From: Sphingobacterium oryzagri
GTDB taxonomy: Bacteria > Bacteroidota > Bacteroidia > Sphingobacteriales > Sphingobacteriaceae
Assembly (NCBI RefSeq): GCF_028736175.1
Contig: NZ_CP117880.1
Span: 186,001-250,000, forward strand
Length of the DNA: 64,000 bases
Direction of reading: 5' to 3'
Shown: one piece after another, positions 7,561-16,621 of the stretch
Layout of the letters: each line of letters starts with the position of its first letter
How positions within the stretch are numbered: position 1 is the first letter of the stretch
Program-made: the position numbers and the translations under genes
Notes under the pieces: model-generated
Databases searched by the model: none
Seen by the model: the letters and a program-made list of their open reading frames with translations, nothing else
Told to the model about the DNA's origin: nothing

Positions 7561-8376
7561 ATGTATCAATTAATAGCAGAAGCGGTTGCTGCCATCCGTC
7601 GTAAAATTGGCGATTTCACGCCTGAGTTTGGAATTATTTTGGGCACCGGTTTGGGTAAGTTAGTCAATGAAATAACGATAGAACACCAACTGATGTATGC
7701 CAATATACCTAACTTTCCAATTTCAACGGTTGAGTTTCATACCGGCAGACTTATCTTTGGCCAGCTCAATGGTAGAAATGTAGTAGCTATGCAGGGACGA
7801 TTACACTATTATGAAGGCTATAATATGCAAGAGATTACGTTCCCGGTTCGCGTGATGAAAGCACTAGGTATTGCTAAATTGTTTGTTTCCAACGCCTCCG
7901 GTTCGTTAAATCCGAGTATCCTGAAAGGAGATATCGGTATTATTGACGACCACATCAATCTGTTGCCTGATAATCCGCTTCGCGGCCCCAATGACGACGA
8001 TTTTGGTCCGCGCTTTCCAGACATGAGCCAACCCTACAATAAAAAAATGATTCATCAGGCGTTGGATATTGCCAATGATTTTAAGATCAGAGCACATAAA
8101 GTAGTGTATGTTTCTGCGCCAGGTCCCAATTTAGAAACTCGCGCAGAGTATCGCTACATGCGCATTATCGGCGGCGATATCGTCGGCATGAGTACCGTTC
8201 CGGAGGTCATCGTAGCCAATCATATGGGGTTGCCTGTCTTTGCCATTTCTGTCATCACCGATGAAGGTTTTCATGCCGATTTAAAGCCGGTTTCCTTAAA
8301 AGAGATTGTGGAAGTGGCCGCTGCAGCCGAGCCGAAGATGACCCAGATTCTAAAAGAATTAATAGCATTGCAATAA
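7561..8376 (+). CDS. purine nucleoside phosphorylase (trimeric PNP/MTAP family)
   Basis: 271 residues, the usual length. It splits purine nucleosides with phosphate into base and ribose-1-phosphate in the cytoplasm. Visible motifs are the phosphate loop GTGLG (29-33), H60 (FHTGRL), the GRLHYYEG segment (80-86), GPNLETRAE (188-196, with E192) and VGMSTVPEV (208-216, with M210). E192, M210 and D234 line up with human PNP Glu201, Met219 and Asn243 at a constant offset of nine, so the base-contacting Asn is an Asp here (SVITDEG). In human PNP this change widens specificity to adenosine. It stands alone with its own promoter. Confidence 0.93.
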   Translation: MYQLIAEAVAAIRRKIGDFTPEFGIILGTGLGKLVNEITIEHQLMYANIPNFPISTVEFHTGRLIFGQLNGRNVVAMQGRLHYYEGYNMQEITFPVRVMKALGIAKLFVSNASGSLNPSILKGDIGIIDDHINLLPDNPLRGPNDDDFGPRFPDMSQPYNKKMIHQALDIANDFKIRAHKVVYVSAPGPNLETRAEYRYMRIIGGDIVGMSTVPEVIVANHMGLPVFAISVITDEGFHADLKPVSLKEIVEVAAAAEPKMTQILKELIALQ

Positions 8377-8400
8377 ATGCGAATTTTAGCCTTATTTTTG
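8368..8400 (+). promoter_or_regulatory. promoter of the putative porin gene
   Basis: TATTTTTG at 8393-8400 matches TAnnTTTG. A TTG at 8368-8370 lies 22 bases upstream, a little long. The box begins 17 bases after the PNP stop, so the porin has its own start of transcription. Confidence 0.5.
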
Positions 8401-8427
8401 GCATAAATTTAAGAACAACAGGCATTG

Positions 8428-10428
8428 ATGAACAGGTACGTAAAGCAGCTTCTTTTCTTCTTCACATTTACCCTTACGTGTGTATCCTATGTTTCGGCGC
8501 AGGTTGAAGAAGAGTTTAGCAGCGCATTGGATTCGGCTCGGGCAAAAGAAGATAATAAGAAAGACTCCGTTGTTTTTACGGCAAAATATGTGCGGTATAC
8601 GAACTTAGCGATGATGAAGCTCGCTACCAGAACGGTGCAGGTTGATACGTCGCATGTTAACTTTCAGTATTACAACCCGCAAAACCAGCCGTGGAACCCA
8701 TCTATCAACTTAGGTTCTTATGGATTGGCCACGCGTGATCTTTTGTTTAACGCAAACAAGAGTATTGGTTTTCAGTCGGGTTTCCACAGTTTGGAGCGCT
8801 ATATCCTGGATCCAGATTCTGTGCAGTATTTTAGGGCACGTGCTCGTTTCTCTGAATTGTATTCCGTAGGTTTCTTCTTTGATGATCAGGTTTTTAGGGT
8901 GCGTTTAGCACAAAATATAACACCACAATGGAATATCGGAGCGGAGTATCACGCCACAAACACCGATGGCTATTACCTCAATCAGGATTACATAGATCGC
9001 AAAGGAGCGATTTTTAGTTGGTACGAATCCAAGAATAATCGCTATAACTTACTACTGAACGGTACGTTTAATAATATCAACTCGCCGGAGAACGGAGCTG
9101 TGGTGGATGAAGGCATTTTCAATGGCGATGTTTTTCAGGATACGTCGAGCACATCGAATAGGGGATACCTGACCAGGTTATCCGGTCAAAATGCAAATAG
9201 ACCCTACAACCGCTGGCGAGACAATGGGATGTTTGTGCGGCAATCGTATTTCTTCGGACGTCTGGATACCTTACATGCAGGCACGCAAGAACAGGAAATT
9301 CATCCCACCAATGCGGTAGCGCATAATTCCTCGATCCGTCAGCGTAAATATGTGTTTTTCAAAAATGAACCAGATAATGCTGGCGCTTTTCCACTAAGCG
9401 ATGTACAACGGGTAGATGATACCACGAGTATCACCACCATCAGCAATGAGTTTACTTACAGCTTTTATTTGCGAGGTAAAGGGGTTTTTAAGAATGAAGC
9501 CAAGCTTGATCTGGGCTTTCAGAACGACCTGATCTGGTTTCGCGATAGCCTGACTTCCGATTTCTTTCAAAATAGCACGGTAAAAGGTAAGCTGGGCTAT
9601 AAGTTTAGTGATCGTGTAGATTTGCGTGCCAGTGTCAACCAGATTGTGGTGGGCGCGCAGGCTGGCGACTTTCTTTATGAAGCCAACGCAGACGTGTTGC
9701 TTAGCGAAAATGCCGGTAATATTAGTATCGGTGCATATTCGCAAAATAAATCACCCGAGATGGTGTTTAACCGGATGAATTACACGTATCATCAATGGAA
9801 TAGAAATTTTGATAAGACAAAGGTGCAGAACCTATCTTTTTCCTACACGAATAAAAAGATCGGTTTTTCTGGTAAGGCTGAATATTATTTGATGGACCGA
9901 TACCTGTATTTCCGGGAAGTCGATAATCCGACAAATGATGAAATGCTGCTGAAGCAGATCACACCCGACCAAACCGGCAATTTGAATCTGTTGAAAGTGT
10001 CCGTCGGCCAAAATTTTCGCCTAGGTCGATTTCATTTAGACAATTTAGTTGTTTATCAAAAGTCGGATGCTGCCGATATTTTAGCCATACCTGAAATTTA
10101 TACCTGGCATAGTCTTTACTACACCAATAAGCTGTATAACGTAATGGATTTTCGACTGGGCATGGATGTGCGCTTCAATACGCCGTTCCGTTCACCTTCA
10201 TATGCGATCAATGTGGGACAGTTTTACAACGATAACGTAGGTATAGAGTATTCAACGTACCCCATCGGGGATGTTTGGTTTACCGGTAATATCGACCGCG
10301 TGAACCTGTTTCTTGCATACAACTTTTTCAACCAGTTTGCTTATCCTAGGGGATATTACACGGTACGTCGGTATCCGATGAATGATGCCAACTTCCGCTT
10401 AGGTGTTTCTTGGAAATTTTATGATTAA
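8428..10428 (+). CDS. putative beta-barrel porin
   Basis: 666 residues with a signal peptide (YVKQLLFFFTFTLTCVSYVSAQ). The rest is rich in alternating amphipathic strands and aromatic residues, such as QNITPQWNIGAEYHATNTDG and FHLDNLVVYQKSD, and ends LGVSWKFYD with an aromatic near the terminus, as in outer-membrane barrels. It resembles the Bacteroidota putative porin family (Pfam putative porin). Substrate unknown. An in-frame TTG three bases upstream (8425) could also serve, but the ATG at 8428 is preferred. Two tRNA genes follow. Confidence 0.8.
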   Translation: MNRYVKQLLFFFTFTLTCVSYVSAQVEEEFSSALDSARAKEDNKKDSVVFTAKYVRYTNLAMMKLATRTVQVDTSHVNFQYYNPQNQPWNPSINLGSYGLATRDLLFNANKSIGFQSGFHSLERYILDPDSVQYFRARARFSELYSVGFFFDDQVFRVRLAQNITPQWNIGAEYHATNTDGYYLNQDYIDRKGAIFSWYESKNNRYNLLLNGTFNNINSPENGAVVDEGIFNGDVFQDTSSTSNRGYLTRLSGQNANRPYNRWRDNGMFVRQSYFFGRLDTLHAGTQEQEIHPTNAVAHNSSIRQRKYVFFKNEPDNAGAFPLSDVQRVDDTTSITTISNEFTYSFYLRGKGVFKNEAKLDLGFQNDLIWFRDSLTSDFFQNSTVKGKLGYKFSDRVDLRASVNQIVVGAQAGDFLYEANADVLLSENAGNISIGAYSQNKSPEMVFNRMNYTYHQWNRNFDKTKVQNLSFSYTNKKIGFSGKAEYYLMDRYLYFREVDNPTNDEMLLKQITPDQTGNLNLLKVSVGQNFRLGRFHLDNLVVYQKSDAADILAIPEIYTWHSLYYTNKLYNVMDFRLGMDVRFNTPFRSPSYAINVGQFYNDNVGIEYSTYPIGDVWFTGNIDRVNLFLAYNFFNQFAYPRGYYTVRRYPMNDANFRLGVSWKFYD

Positions 10429-10497
10429 TTGCTTGCAATTTATTTGGTTGAAAGTAAGCGTATTGCCGCGTGATTGTTGAAAATTTCAAAAAATAAT

Positions 10498-10527
10498 TTT
10501 GCAAATCAGATTTTAGACCTATATTTG
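10498..10527 (+). promoter_or_regulatory. promoter of the tRNA-Val(UAC) pair
   Basis: TTTG at 10498-10501, 18 bases, TATATTTG at 10520-10527. The first tRNA starts 25 bases later. Confidence 0.65.
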
Positions 10528-10551
10528 CACACGCAATAAGCGAAAAGGCAT

Positions 10552-10629
10552 GGAGAATTAGCTCAGCTGGTTCAGAGCATCTGCCTTACAAGCAGAGGGT
10601 CACTGGTTCGAACCCAGTATTCTCCACCA
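10552..10629 (+). tRNA. tRNA-Val, anticodon UAC, CCA encoded
   Basis: Acceptor GGAGAAT/ATTCTCC, D stem GCTC/GAGC, anticodon stem TCTGC/GCAGA with loop CTTACAA (anticodon TAC), T stem ACTGG/CCAGT with TTCGAAC. Discriminator A and an encoded CCA. Confidence 0.96.
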
Positions 10630-10638
10630 ATTAAACAA

Positions 10639-10713
10639 GGAGGCTTAGCTCAGCTGGTTCAGAGCATCTGCCTTACAAGCAGAGGGTCACTGGTTCGAAT
10701 CCAGTAGCCTCCA
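10639..10713 (+). tRNA. tRNA-Val, anticodon UAC, CCA not encoded
   Basis: The body matches the preceding tRNA from the D arm through the T arm except one T-loop base, but the acceptor is GGAGGCT/AGCCTCC. The loop CTTACAA gives anticodon TAC. After the discriminator A the sequence is CAG, so CCA must be added by enzyme. Confidence 0.95.
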
Positions 10714-10736
10714 CAGAAAGTCCTGATACAGGCAAT

Positions 10737-10770
10737 AAAAAAGTCGAAGGAATATTTCTTCGACTTTTTT
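10737..10770 (+). terminator. rho-independent terminator after the tRNA pair
   Basis: AAAAAAGTCGAAG pairs with CTTCGACTTTTTT around an eight-base loop, ending in six T. The A-rich left arm would also make it usable from the other strand for the convergent gene. Confidence 0.88.
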
Positions 10771-10871
10771 ATTTATTGCTATTTTTAGCCTGTTTTCGAT
10801 AGTTTTCGGATTGAAATTTGTGATCTAATAAGACTTTGTTTGGATGGTAGCCTATTGTCGGATGCTATTTA

Positions 10872-12086
10872 TTAAGGCTTGCTGTCACTTTGATAGTCTA
10901 ATGGTAGCATGGTGCATATTTTGTTATACCAAGCCCAATATCCTTCATGTGTCCAGTTTATTGCGGGTGAGAAGTTTCCCAGGGCATCGATATAAACGGT
11001 GGCGTGCGGCGAAAGTTTAATCAAGGATGCGCCGTCAGCCTCGCTATTCCAGTCAAAGTAGCTTTTTTCATAGGTTGCGCCAGAAAACTTGACATGCAGA
11101 TAATTTTCATATTGTATTGCTTTTGTCGCAGCTGTACTTTCTGCTGTCATGATTTGGCTTTCGTTCAGCTTGCTTTTTAGTAAGCTGTATTCTTTAGGCT
11201 TTCGCAACATCGCTCTGAAGTACTGAATCGAGTCGGCATTAAATTCATCCTGCGCTCTATAAAAAGCTGTCCAGTTGCCCTGTAAATCTTTAAATACACG
11301 CTGATTAATCTTTTTCATCAGGCTGTCTATACGAAGGCGTTCGTTGTCAACCACGCGGACAAGCTCTCTCACCGTGTAGCCATCTTTTTCCCACGACTTC
11401 GAATAGGTGCTTCTTGTAAAGCGCATCAACGAGGATGCAAAAGCATCTTCTCTATTGCGCCGTACGTTGGATGATACGCGTTTGCTCTCTTTAAAATAGG
11501 CATATCCGTCATAATAAAGATGTCTTGTGTTAAAATCCATCTGGTAAGCATTCAACGCATAGGTTATTTCATAGCCAAGTGCCCGGTTGGATATCTTAAG
11601 CGGTGCCATTGCGAAAACCTGTAAAACCTTGTCTGTTGCATTGTAGCGAAAACGTAGAACTTCATGGTTCAGGATTTTCGTCTGCTTAGCAAAGGCGCTT
11701 GTGCCGATAAAACTTTCCGTAAAATAGGTTCCCCACTGCTTCCATCCATCTTTTTGGTAGGCCGAGACCGTTACTTCCGCTATTTCCACAGTTTTCGGGT
11801 TTAACACAACGTTCTTTCTGACTTCTCCGTCTGCTTCAGTCTCGAAACTCGCCAGCTCGTGCCCCATAGCTGCTATAACAATGGCATATTTACCTGCTGC
11901 AGGTAAGCGCAGTACATACTTTCCTTCACTGTTTGTGCTCGTTCGGATGGTAGAGTTGTTGATATAAACAGAAGCTCCCGCTACAGGGGTTTGTTTTTCA
12001 TTTTCTGTCACCGTACCATGAATACGATGCTGCGCCAGGCAAGTATGCGCTATACATCCGAGGAGAAAGGCAAGAATCGATTTCAT
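10872..12086 (-). CDS. secreted protein with carboxypeptidase-regulatory-like N-terminal domain
   Basis: 404 residues with signal peptide (MKSILAFLLGCIAHTCLAQ). Residues 20-95 are a CarboxypepD_reg-like beta-sandwich (HGTVTENEKQTPVAGASVYI, NSEGKYVLRLP, GHELASFET), the small domain found at the front of many Bacteroidota surface proteins. The rest (about 105-404) is a conserved-looking but unassigned region with ESFIGTSAFAKQ and NHEVLRFRYN, similar in style to DUF5686-type outer-membrane proteins but without the barrel. It is transcribed alone or after the Lrp gene, 59 bases upstream on the same strand. Function unknown; surface or periplasmic location is likely. Confidence 0.75.
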   Translation of the reverse strand: MKSILAFLLGCIAHTCLAQHRIHGTVTENEKQTPVAGASVYINNSTIRTSTNSEGKYVLRLPAAGKYAIVIAAMGHELASFETEADGEVRKNVVLNPKTVEIAEVTVSAYQKDGWKQWGTYFTESFIGTSAFAKQTKILNHEVLRFRYNATDKVLQVFAMAPLKISNRALGYEITYALNAYQMDFNTRHLYYDGYAYFKESKRVSSNVRRNREDAFASSLMRFTRSTYSKSWEKDGYTVRELVRVVDNERLRIDSLMKKINQRVFKDLQGNWTAFYRAQDEFNADSIQYFRAMLRKPKEYSLLKSKLNESQIMTAESTAATKAIQYENYLHVKFSGATYEKSYFDWNSEADGASLIKLSPHATVYIDALGNFSPAINWTHEGYWAWYNKICTMLPLDYQSDSKP

Positions 12087-12145
12087 GACATTAAATTACG
12101 AAAATTTAGTAATATAATGTCTGCTTGCTCATCAATCAGATATTG

Positions 12146-12604
12146 TTAAATCGGATACGCCGTCTCGCTTTTCGTTTCAGACAAAACAAAATAAGTTTGC
12201 ACGGTATTTACCTGCGGTAATACCGCCAGTTTGTGCCGCAGAAAGATGTGGTAGGCCTCCATGTCTTTTGTGGCAATGCGTAACATAAAGTCATACGAGC
12301 CCGCCATTTGATAACATTCCATCACTTCAGGAAATTTTGCCACCTCCCGCTCGAATTCGTTAAGTACTTCTGCAGTATGTGCCTTCAGGAAAACCTGCGA
12401 AAAAGAAATGAGGTCAATACCTACCCGTTTACGATCCAATATCGCCACTGTCCGCTTGATATAACCATTTGTTTTCAGCTTTTTCACCCGCTCGTGTACA
12501 GCCGCGATCGACTTGTTTAGGTGGTAAGACAGCTCTTTATTGCTTAATGAGGCATCTTTTTGTAATAAGCGCAAAAGCTTTACATCGACGTCGTCCAAGT
12601 GCAT
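12146..12604 (-). CDS. Lrp/AsnC-family transcriptional regulator
   Basis: 152 residues, the standard size. Residues 1-60 form the winged helix-turn-helix (DDVDVKLLRLLQKDASLSNK and HLNKSIAAVHERVKKLKTNG), and 65-150 the ligand-binding RAM/AsnC domain (VMECYQMAGSYDFMLRIATK). The family senses amino acids and binds DNA as dimers to octamers. It is divergent from a cysteine-synthase-like gene, with a very A+T-rich 153-base gap between them, so the likely target is that gene and itself. The effector amino acid cannot be read. Confidence 0.92.
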   Translation of the reverse strand: MHLDDVDVKLLRLLQKDASLSNKELSYHLNKSIAAVHERVKKLKTNGYIKRTVAILDRKRVGIDLISFSQVFLKAHTAEVLNEFEREVAKFPEVMECYQMAGSYDFMLRIATKDMEAYHIFLRHKLAVLPQVNTVQTYFVLSETKSETAYPI

Positions 12605-12757
12605 AATACATTTTCTTGATTTACATCGAAAATAAGGATTATTACTGAAATAATTTCTGTTATAAAATTATATTTAATAATATTTTTTATATTAACATGT
12701 TATTGTTGAATAATATCTTGTTAAATGCGTTTTTTGTAAAATATTTATACATGTTTT

Positions 12758-13813
12758 ATGGAAGCATTAATGAGTAAGTGCCTGTCGCCGAAGTTGGATA
12801 GTAAATTTAAGCACCTTTGGTGCTTAGTAGGTAACACACCGATGTTGGCGTTGCAATATACCTATCGAGGTAAACGTGGCGAGATTTATGTAAAGTGTGA
12901 AAATTACAACTTGACGGGAAGTATCAAAGACCGGATGGCCTTATATATTTTATACAAGGCATACATGAATTGTGCTATTCGCCCATCCGATATGATTGTA
13001 GAGGCGACAAGTGGAAACACGGGTATTGCATTTTCTGCGATAGGCAAAGCACTTGGTCATCAGGTGAAAATCATTATGCCAAATTGGTTGAGCAAAGAGC
13101 GAATAGATATTATCCGCAGCATGGGTGCAGATATCCAGTTAGTCAGCAAAGAAGAAGGTGGCTTTTTAGGAAGTATTAGGCTCAGCGAAGAGCTTGCGGC
13201 ACAAGGTGGTGTTTTCTTGCCCCGTCAATTTGAAAATAAATTCAATGCAGAAGCCCACGAATTGACAACCGGGCGCGAGATAGCACAGCAACTGGAGCAA
13301 ATCGGTAAAGTTGCCGATGCGTTTGTCGCGGGTGTGGGCACCGGCGGAACGGTGATGGGTGTCGGAAATTACTTGCGTCAGGTTAATCCTTTTGTGAAAA
13401 TCCATCCGCTGGAGCCAGCAGAAAGCCCAACCTTAACAACGGGTTACAAAGTAGGCTCGCATCGTATACAAGGTATTTCTGATGAATTTATTCCGGCTAT
13501 TGTAAAATTGGATCAGCTGGATGAGGTGATTCAAGCTTCTGATGGTGACTCTATTTTGATGGCACAGAAATTAGCGAAGCAGCTGGGGCTTGCTGTCGGG
13601 ATTTCCTCTGGCGCCAACGTTATTGGTGCAATCAAACTGCAGGAGCAAATGGGAACGAATGCCACCGTCGTGACGCTACTTTGCGACGATAATAAAAAAT
13701 ACCTGAGTACAGATTTGGTGAAGGAAGAGCCTGTTAAAGATGGTTTTTTGGCCACCGACGTCGAATTTGAAGGATTCCATCCGATTGGTCGCTTAGCAAA
13801 CCCGTTAATATAG
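12758..13813 (+). CDS. PLP-dependent cysteine synthase-like enzyme
   Basis: 351 residues. Fold type II PLP enzyme: K57 in [10 protein letters not shown] is the Schiff-base lysine, [13 protein letters not shown] the substrate loop, [12 protein letters not shown] the phosphate-binding loop, and ISSGANV carries the pyridine-contacting Ser. This is the O-acetylserine sulfhydrylase / cystathionine beta-synthase family, making cysteine or a beta-substituted alanine. It is longer than CysK (about 320), with about 30 extra C-terminal residues. Its divergent Lrp/AsnC neighbour suggests amino-acid control. ATG at 12758 is used here; ATG at 12770 is also possible. The exact nucleophile is not determined. 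Confidence 0.87.
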   Translation: MEALMSKCLSPKLDSKFKHLWCLVGNTPMLALQYTYRGKRGEIYVKCENYNLTGSIKDRMALYILYKAYMNCAIRPSDMIVEATSGNTGIAFSAIGKALGHQVKIIMPNWLSKERIDIIRSMGADIQLVSKEEGGFLGSIRLSEELAAQGGVFLPRQFENKFNAEAHELTTGREIAQQLEQIGKVADAFVAGVGTGGTVMGVGNYLRQVNPFVKIHPLEPAESPTLTTGYKVGSHRIQGISDEFIPAIVKLDQLDEVIQASDGDSILMAQKLAKQLGLAVGISSGANVIGAIKLQEQMGTNATVVTLLCDDNKKYLSTDLVKEEPVKDGFLATDVEFEGFHPIGRLANPLI

Positions 13814-13857
13814 TTTGCTACGTTTGCTAATTGCATAAGCTGTTGATAGAACTTATC

Positions 13858-15573
13858 ATGAAGAATATATTAAAATTAATGCTGGGATTGCTGTTGGCAT
13901 TTCCTTTAACTGGCTTTACACAAACAGCGGACAGCTTGCTCTCCACGGACGGTGTTGAATTTTCGGACGCAACGACAGAAGATGCAACGTCGCCTGGCAC
14001 GCAAACAGATAGTTTGTTGACCGTTCCGGAAGATCTGGTGTTTTCCGAAGGTGCTGCAGACACGCTCGCGCAAGACAGCAGTGCAGCTGCTCCGGTCAAG
14101 CAGGATGCCGACGACAGCGGAAGCGAAAAGAAATCGCTCTGGACAATTTTTATTGCAGGATTGCTTGGCGGCTTTGCGGCCTTTATCATGCCTTGTATCT
14201 TCCCGATGGTGCCCCTTACCGTGAGCTTTTTTACCAAGCGCTCCGCTTCGCGCGCCAAAGCGATATCGCACGCGCTACTTTACGGGCTTTTTATCATCGT
14301 GATCTATGTCGCGCTCGGCATGTTTATTTCCATTACCTTTGGTAGTGATGCGCTCAACGAGCTTTCTACCAATGGCGTTTTCAATTTCATCTTCTTTTTG
14401 GTGCTGGTGCTGTTTGCCGCGTCGTTCTTCGGCGCATTTGAGCTCACTTTGCCCAGTTCCTTTGTCAATAAGATTGATGCCAAATCCGATCAAGGTGGAT
14501 TGGTCGGTTTGTTTTTCATGGCTTTCAGCCTGGCGCTGGTTTCTTTCTCCTGTACCGGGCCAATTATCGGTACGTTATTGGTTGAAGCCGCTTCAAAAGG
14601 AGAGCGCATGGGACCGGCGATCGGTATGCTGGGCTTCTCCGTGGCGCTAGCGCTGCCGTTCGTGCTTTTTGCGATGTTTCCTTCGATGCTGAAATCGCTG
14701 CCCAAATCTGGCGGATGGCTCAACAGCGTAAAAGTGGTGCTCGGTTTTCTGGAACTCGCCCTGGCACTGAAGTTTCTTTCCAACGTGGATCTGGCCTATC
14801 ACTGGAACTGGCTGGATCGCGAAGTTTTTTTAGCGTTGTGGATCGTGATTTTTGCGCTGATGGGACTTTACCTGATTGGCAAAATCAGCTTTGCGCACGA
14901 CAGCCCGCTCAGCCATCTCTCCGTGCCGAGGACCATCCTGGCGATCATCGTTTTTTCGTTTGTGGTGTATATGCTGCCCGGCATGTGGGGCGCACCGCTT
15001 AAATCCATATCGGCCTTTCTGCCGCCATCGGCCACGCAAGATTTTGATCTTTCGGCTGCCAGTTTGGGTGCAGCGCCTGCCGCAGCTGAGGGTAAGCAAA
15101 AAAAATACCACGAGATTTTCCATGAGCGCGGCACACCGAAAGGTTTTGATCCGTATTACGATTACGAAGAAGGCATAGCTGCCGCCAAAGCGCTTGGCAA
15201 GCCAGCTTTGATCGATTTTACAGGCTGGAACTGCGTAAACTGCCGTAAAATGGAAGCGAATGTATGGACCGATCCAAAAGTAGCGGCCCTGCTACGCGAG
15301 GAATTTGTGATGATCGAGCTGTTTGTAGACGACCGCACAGCACTGCCGGCGGCGGAACAGTTTGTGTCGAGCTATTCGGGCAAGAAGATCAATACCATCG
15401 GCAAAAAGAACAGCGACTTTCAAGCCGCTACGTTCAACAGCAATTCACAACCGCTGTATGTCATCGTGGATGAAACGGGAAAAGTCTTGCTGCCGCCCAC
15501 CGGTGCGAATTACAATATTGCCGAATATGCAGCTTACCTGCAACAAGGAATCGACTTGTATAAGACGAAGTAA
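13858..15573 (+). CDS. DsbD-like thiol:disulfide interchange protein
   Basis: 571 residues. Signal peptide (MKNILKLMLGLLLAFPLTGF), then an acidic Ser/Ala/Asp-rich linker to about residue 90, then about eight membrane spans of the CcdA/DsbD core with Cys113 (MPCIFPMVP) and Cys232 (SFSCTGP), and a C-terminal thioredoxin-like domain with Cys459 and Cys462 (WNCVNC). It carries electrons from cytoplasmic thioredoxin to the periplasm. The N-terminal immunoglobulin-like DsbD domain is absent, replaced by the linker, so the thioredoxin domain must pass electrons directly to partners. A TTG 27 bases upstream is in frame, but the ATG at 13858 fits the signal peptide. Confidence 0.9.
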   Translation: MKNILKLMLGLLLAFPLTGFTQTADSLLSTDGVEFSDATTEDATSPGTQTDSLLTVPEDLVFSEGAADTLAQDSSAAAPVKQDADDSGSEKKSLWTIFIAGLLGGFAAFIMPCIFPMVPLTVSFFTKRSASRAKAISHALLYGLFIIVIYVALGMFISITFGSDALNELSTNGVFNFIFFLVLVLFAASFFGAFELTLPSSFVNKIDAKSDQGGLVGLFFMAFSLALVSFSCTGPIIGTLLVEAASKGERMGPAIGMLGFSVALALPFVLFAMFPSMLKSLPKSGGWLNSVKVVLGFLELALALKFLSNVDLAYHWNWLDREVFLALWIVIFALMGLYLIGKISFAHDSPLSHLSVPRTILAIIVFSFVVYMLPGMWGAPLKSISAFLPPSATQDFDLSAASLGAAPAAAEGKQKKYHEIFHERGTPKGFDPYYDYEEGIAAAKALGKPALIDFTGWNCVNCRKMEANVWTDPKVAALLREEFVMIELFVDDRTALPAAEQFVSSYSGKKINTIGKKNSDFQAATFNSNSQPLYVIVDETGKVLLPPTGANYNIAEYAAYLQQGIDLYKTK

Positions 15574-15593
15574 CGCTGGTATTTTTTCTGTTG

Positions 15594-15632
15594 GCTAACA
15601 AAAAGAGCAAGTTATGCGCTCATTTTGTTAGC
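15594..15632 (+). terminator. hairpin between convergent dsbD-like and DUF1080 genes
   Basis: GCTAACAAAA pairs with TTTTGTTAGC, followed inward by one mismatch and GAGC/GCTC, closing a nine-base loop: 14 pairs in all. It lies between two converging genes, so it can end both transcripts, though no T run follows on the plus strand. Confidence 0.6.
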
Positions 15633-15643
15633 TATATGTCTCC

Positions 15644-16360
15644 CTAAATTCGTTTTATTTTAATATTTCGGAAGGCAACCGAGTCGGTATGGTTTTGCAG
15701 CGCAATTTTTCCGCTCGGATATTTTGCAAAATCCGGATAGGCTTTCATCGATCCTTTTTGTGTAAGGGCTTTGAATTCTTCGGTTTGTGTTTGTCGTTCA
15801 AAGGTTAGTTTGTCGTTCAGCCAAAAGGTTACTTTTCCATTTTGCTGCACAATTCGGCTTTTGTTCCATTCGTTGTGTGGCATGGGCTGAGAGTTTTTCC
15901 CGATACAATCCACGGCGTATAAGCAGCCTGCCCAGTGGGTGGAGTCTATTTGATGGCGATGTTCGGCGTAAGTATTATCGAGCAATTGCATCTCGAGTCC
16001 TGTGGCAAATGTTGCCGCATAACTGCTGTCTTCTTTTACGTTGATAAATACGCCGCTATTTCCGCCTTTGCTCACTTTCCACTCGACCAATAATTCAAAA
16101 TCCTGAAAGCTGCTATCCGTAACAAGGTCACCAAAAATACCCGTTTTCTTCTTCGGGTCGCAAACCAACTCCCCGTTGTTTACGGTCCATTTTGAATCGA
16201 TGTTGCCCTCATTGTAGATATGCCATCCATCCAATGATTTTCCATCAAATAGCAAAGTCCAATGATCGGCTTCTTCCATTGCTGTTAACCGGTTGTTTTG
16301 CTCCTGCGCAGGCTTGCAGCAAACAAAGGAGAGGAGCGCTATGATTAGTAAAAATTTCAT
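15644..16360 (-). CDS. DUF1080 (3-keto-disaccharide hydrolase-like) lipoprotein
   Basis: 238 residues. Lipoprotein-type start MKFLLIIALLSFVCC with Cys14/15. The body is a single DUF1080 concanavalin-like domain: LFDGKSLDGWHIYN, GNSGVFINV, EMQLLDN, EWNKSRIVQQNGKVTFWLN and KIALQNHTDSVAFRNIKIK, all hallmarks of the family. Members act on glycans, some on 3-keto-glycosides. It is a single gene converging with the dsbD-like gene, so context says little about its substrate. Confidence 0.9.
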   Translation of the reverse strand: MKFLLIIALLSFVCCKPAQEQNNRLTAMEEADHWTLLFDGKSLDGWHIYNEGNIDSKWTVNNGELVCDPKKKTGIFGDLVTDSSFQDFELLVEWKVSKGGNSGVFINVKEDSSYAATFATGLEMQLLDNTYAEHRHQIDSTHWAGCLYAVDCIGKNSQPMPHNEWNKSRIVQQNGKVTFWLNDKLTFERQTQTEEFKALTQKGSMKAYPDFAKYPSGKIALQNHTDSVAFRNIKIKRI

Positions 16361-16621
16361 GCTGTATGCTTTTTTGTTTTACGAATATAACTTTTTTGGT
16401 CTTAGTGGCAACGCAATTAGTTTTAGCATAGGTGGCTTGAGTGGCTTACATGCAATCATGTATCAGCGTTATTCGGCCGTGCAATGACCGATCAATAGCC
16501 GGATTTAAAAGACTAACTTCATGAATTTTAGGTGCATATATTGTCATATTAAACTTGATGATTATTTAATCTATTGACAATCATTGTTTAATATTAAAGC
16601 GGTTACTTTGAAAAAACGAAT

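Noticed and set aside
15644..16360. DUF1080 gene as part of a glycan pathway with its neighbours
   Set aside because: It is a single gene between a DsbD-like and an LpxH-like gene, with no transport or sugar gene beside it.
16610..16617. TTACTTTG before the LpxH-like gene as a promoter
   Set aside because: One mismatch, no TTG at proper spacing, and almost no room before the start codon.
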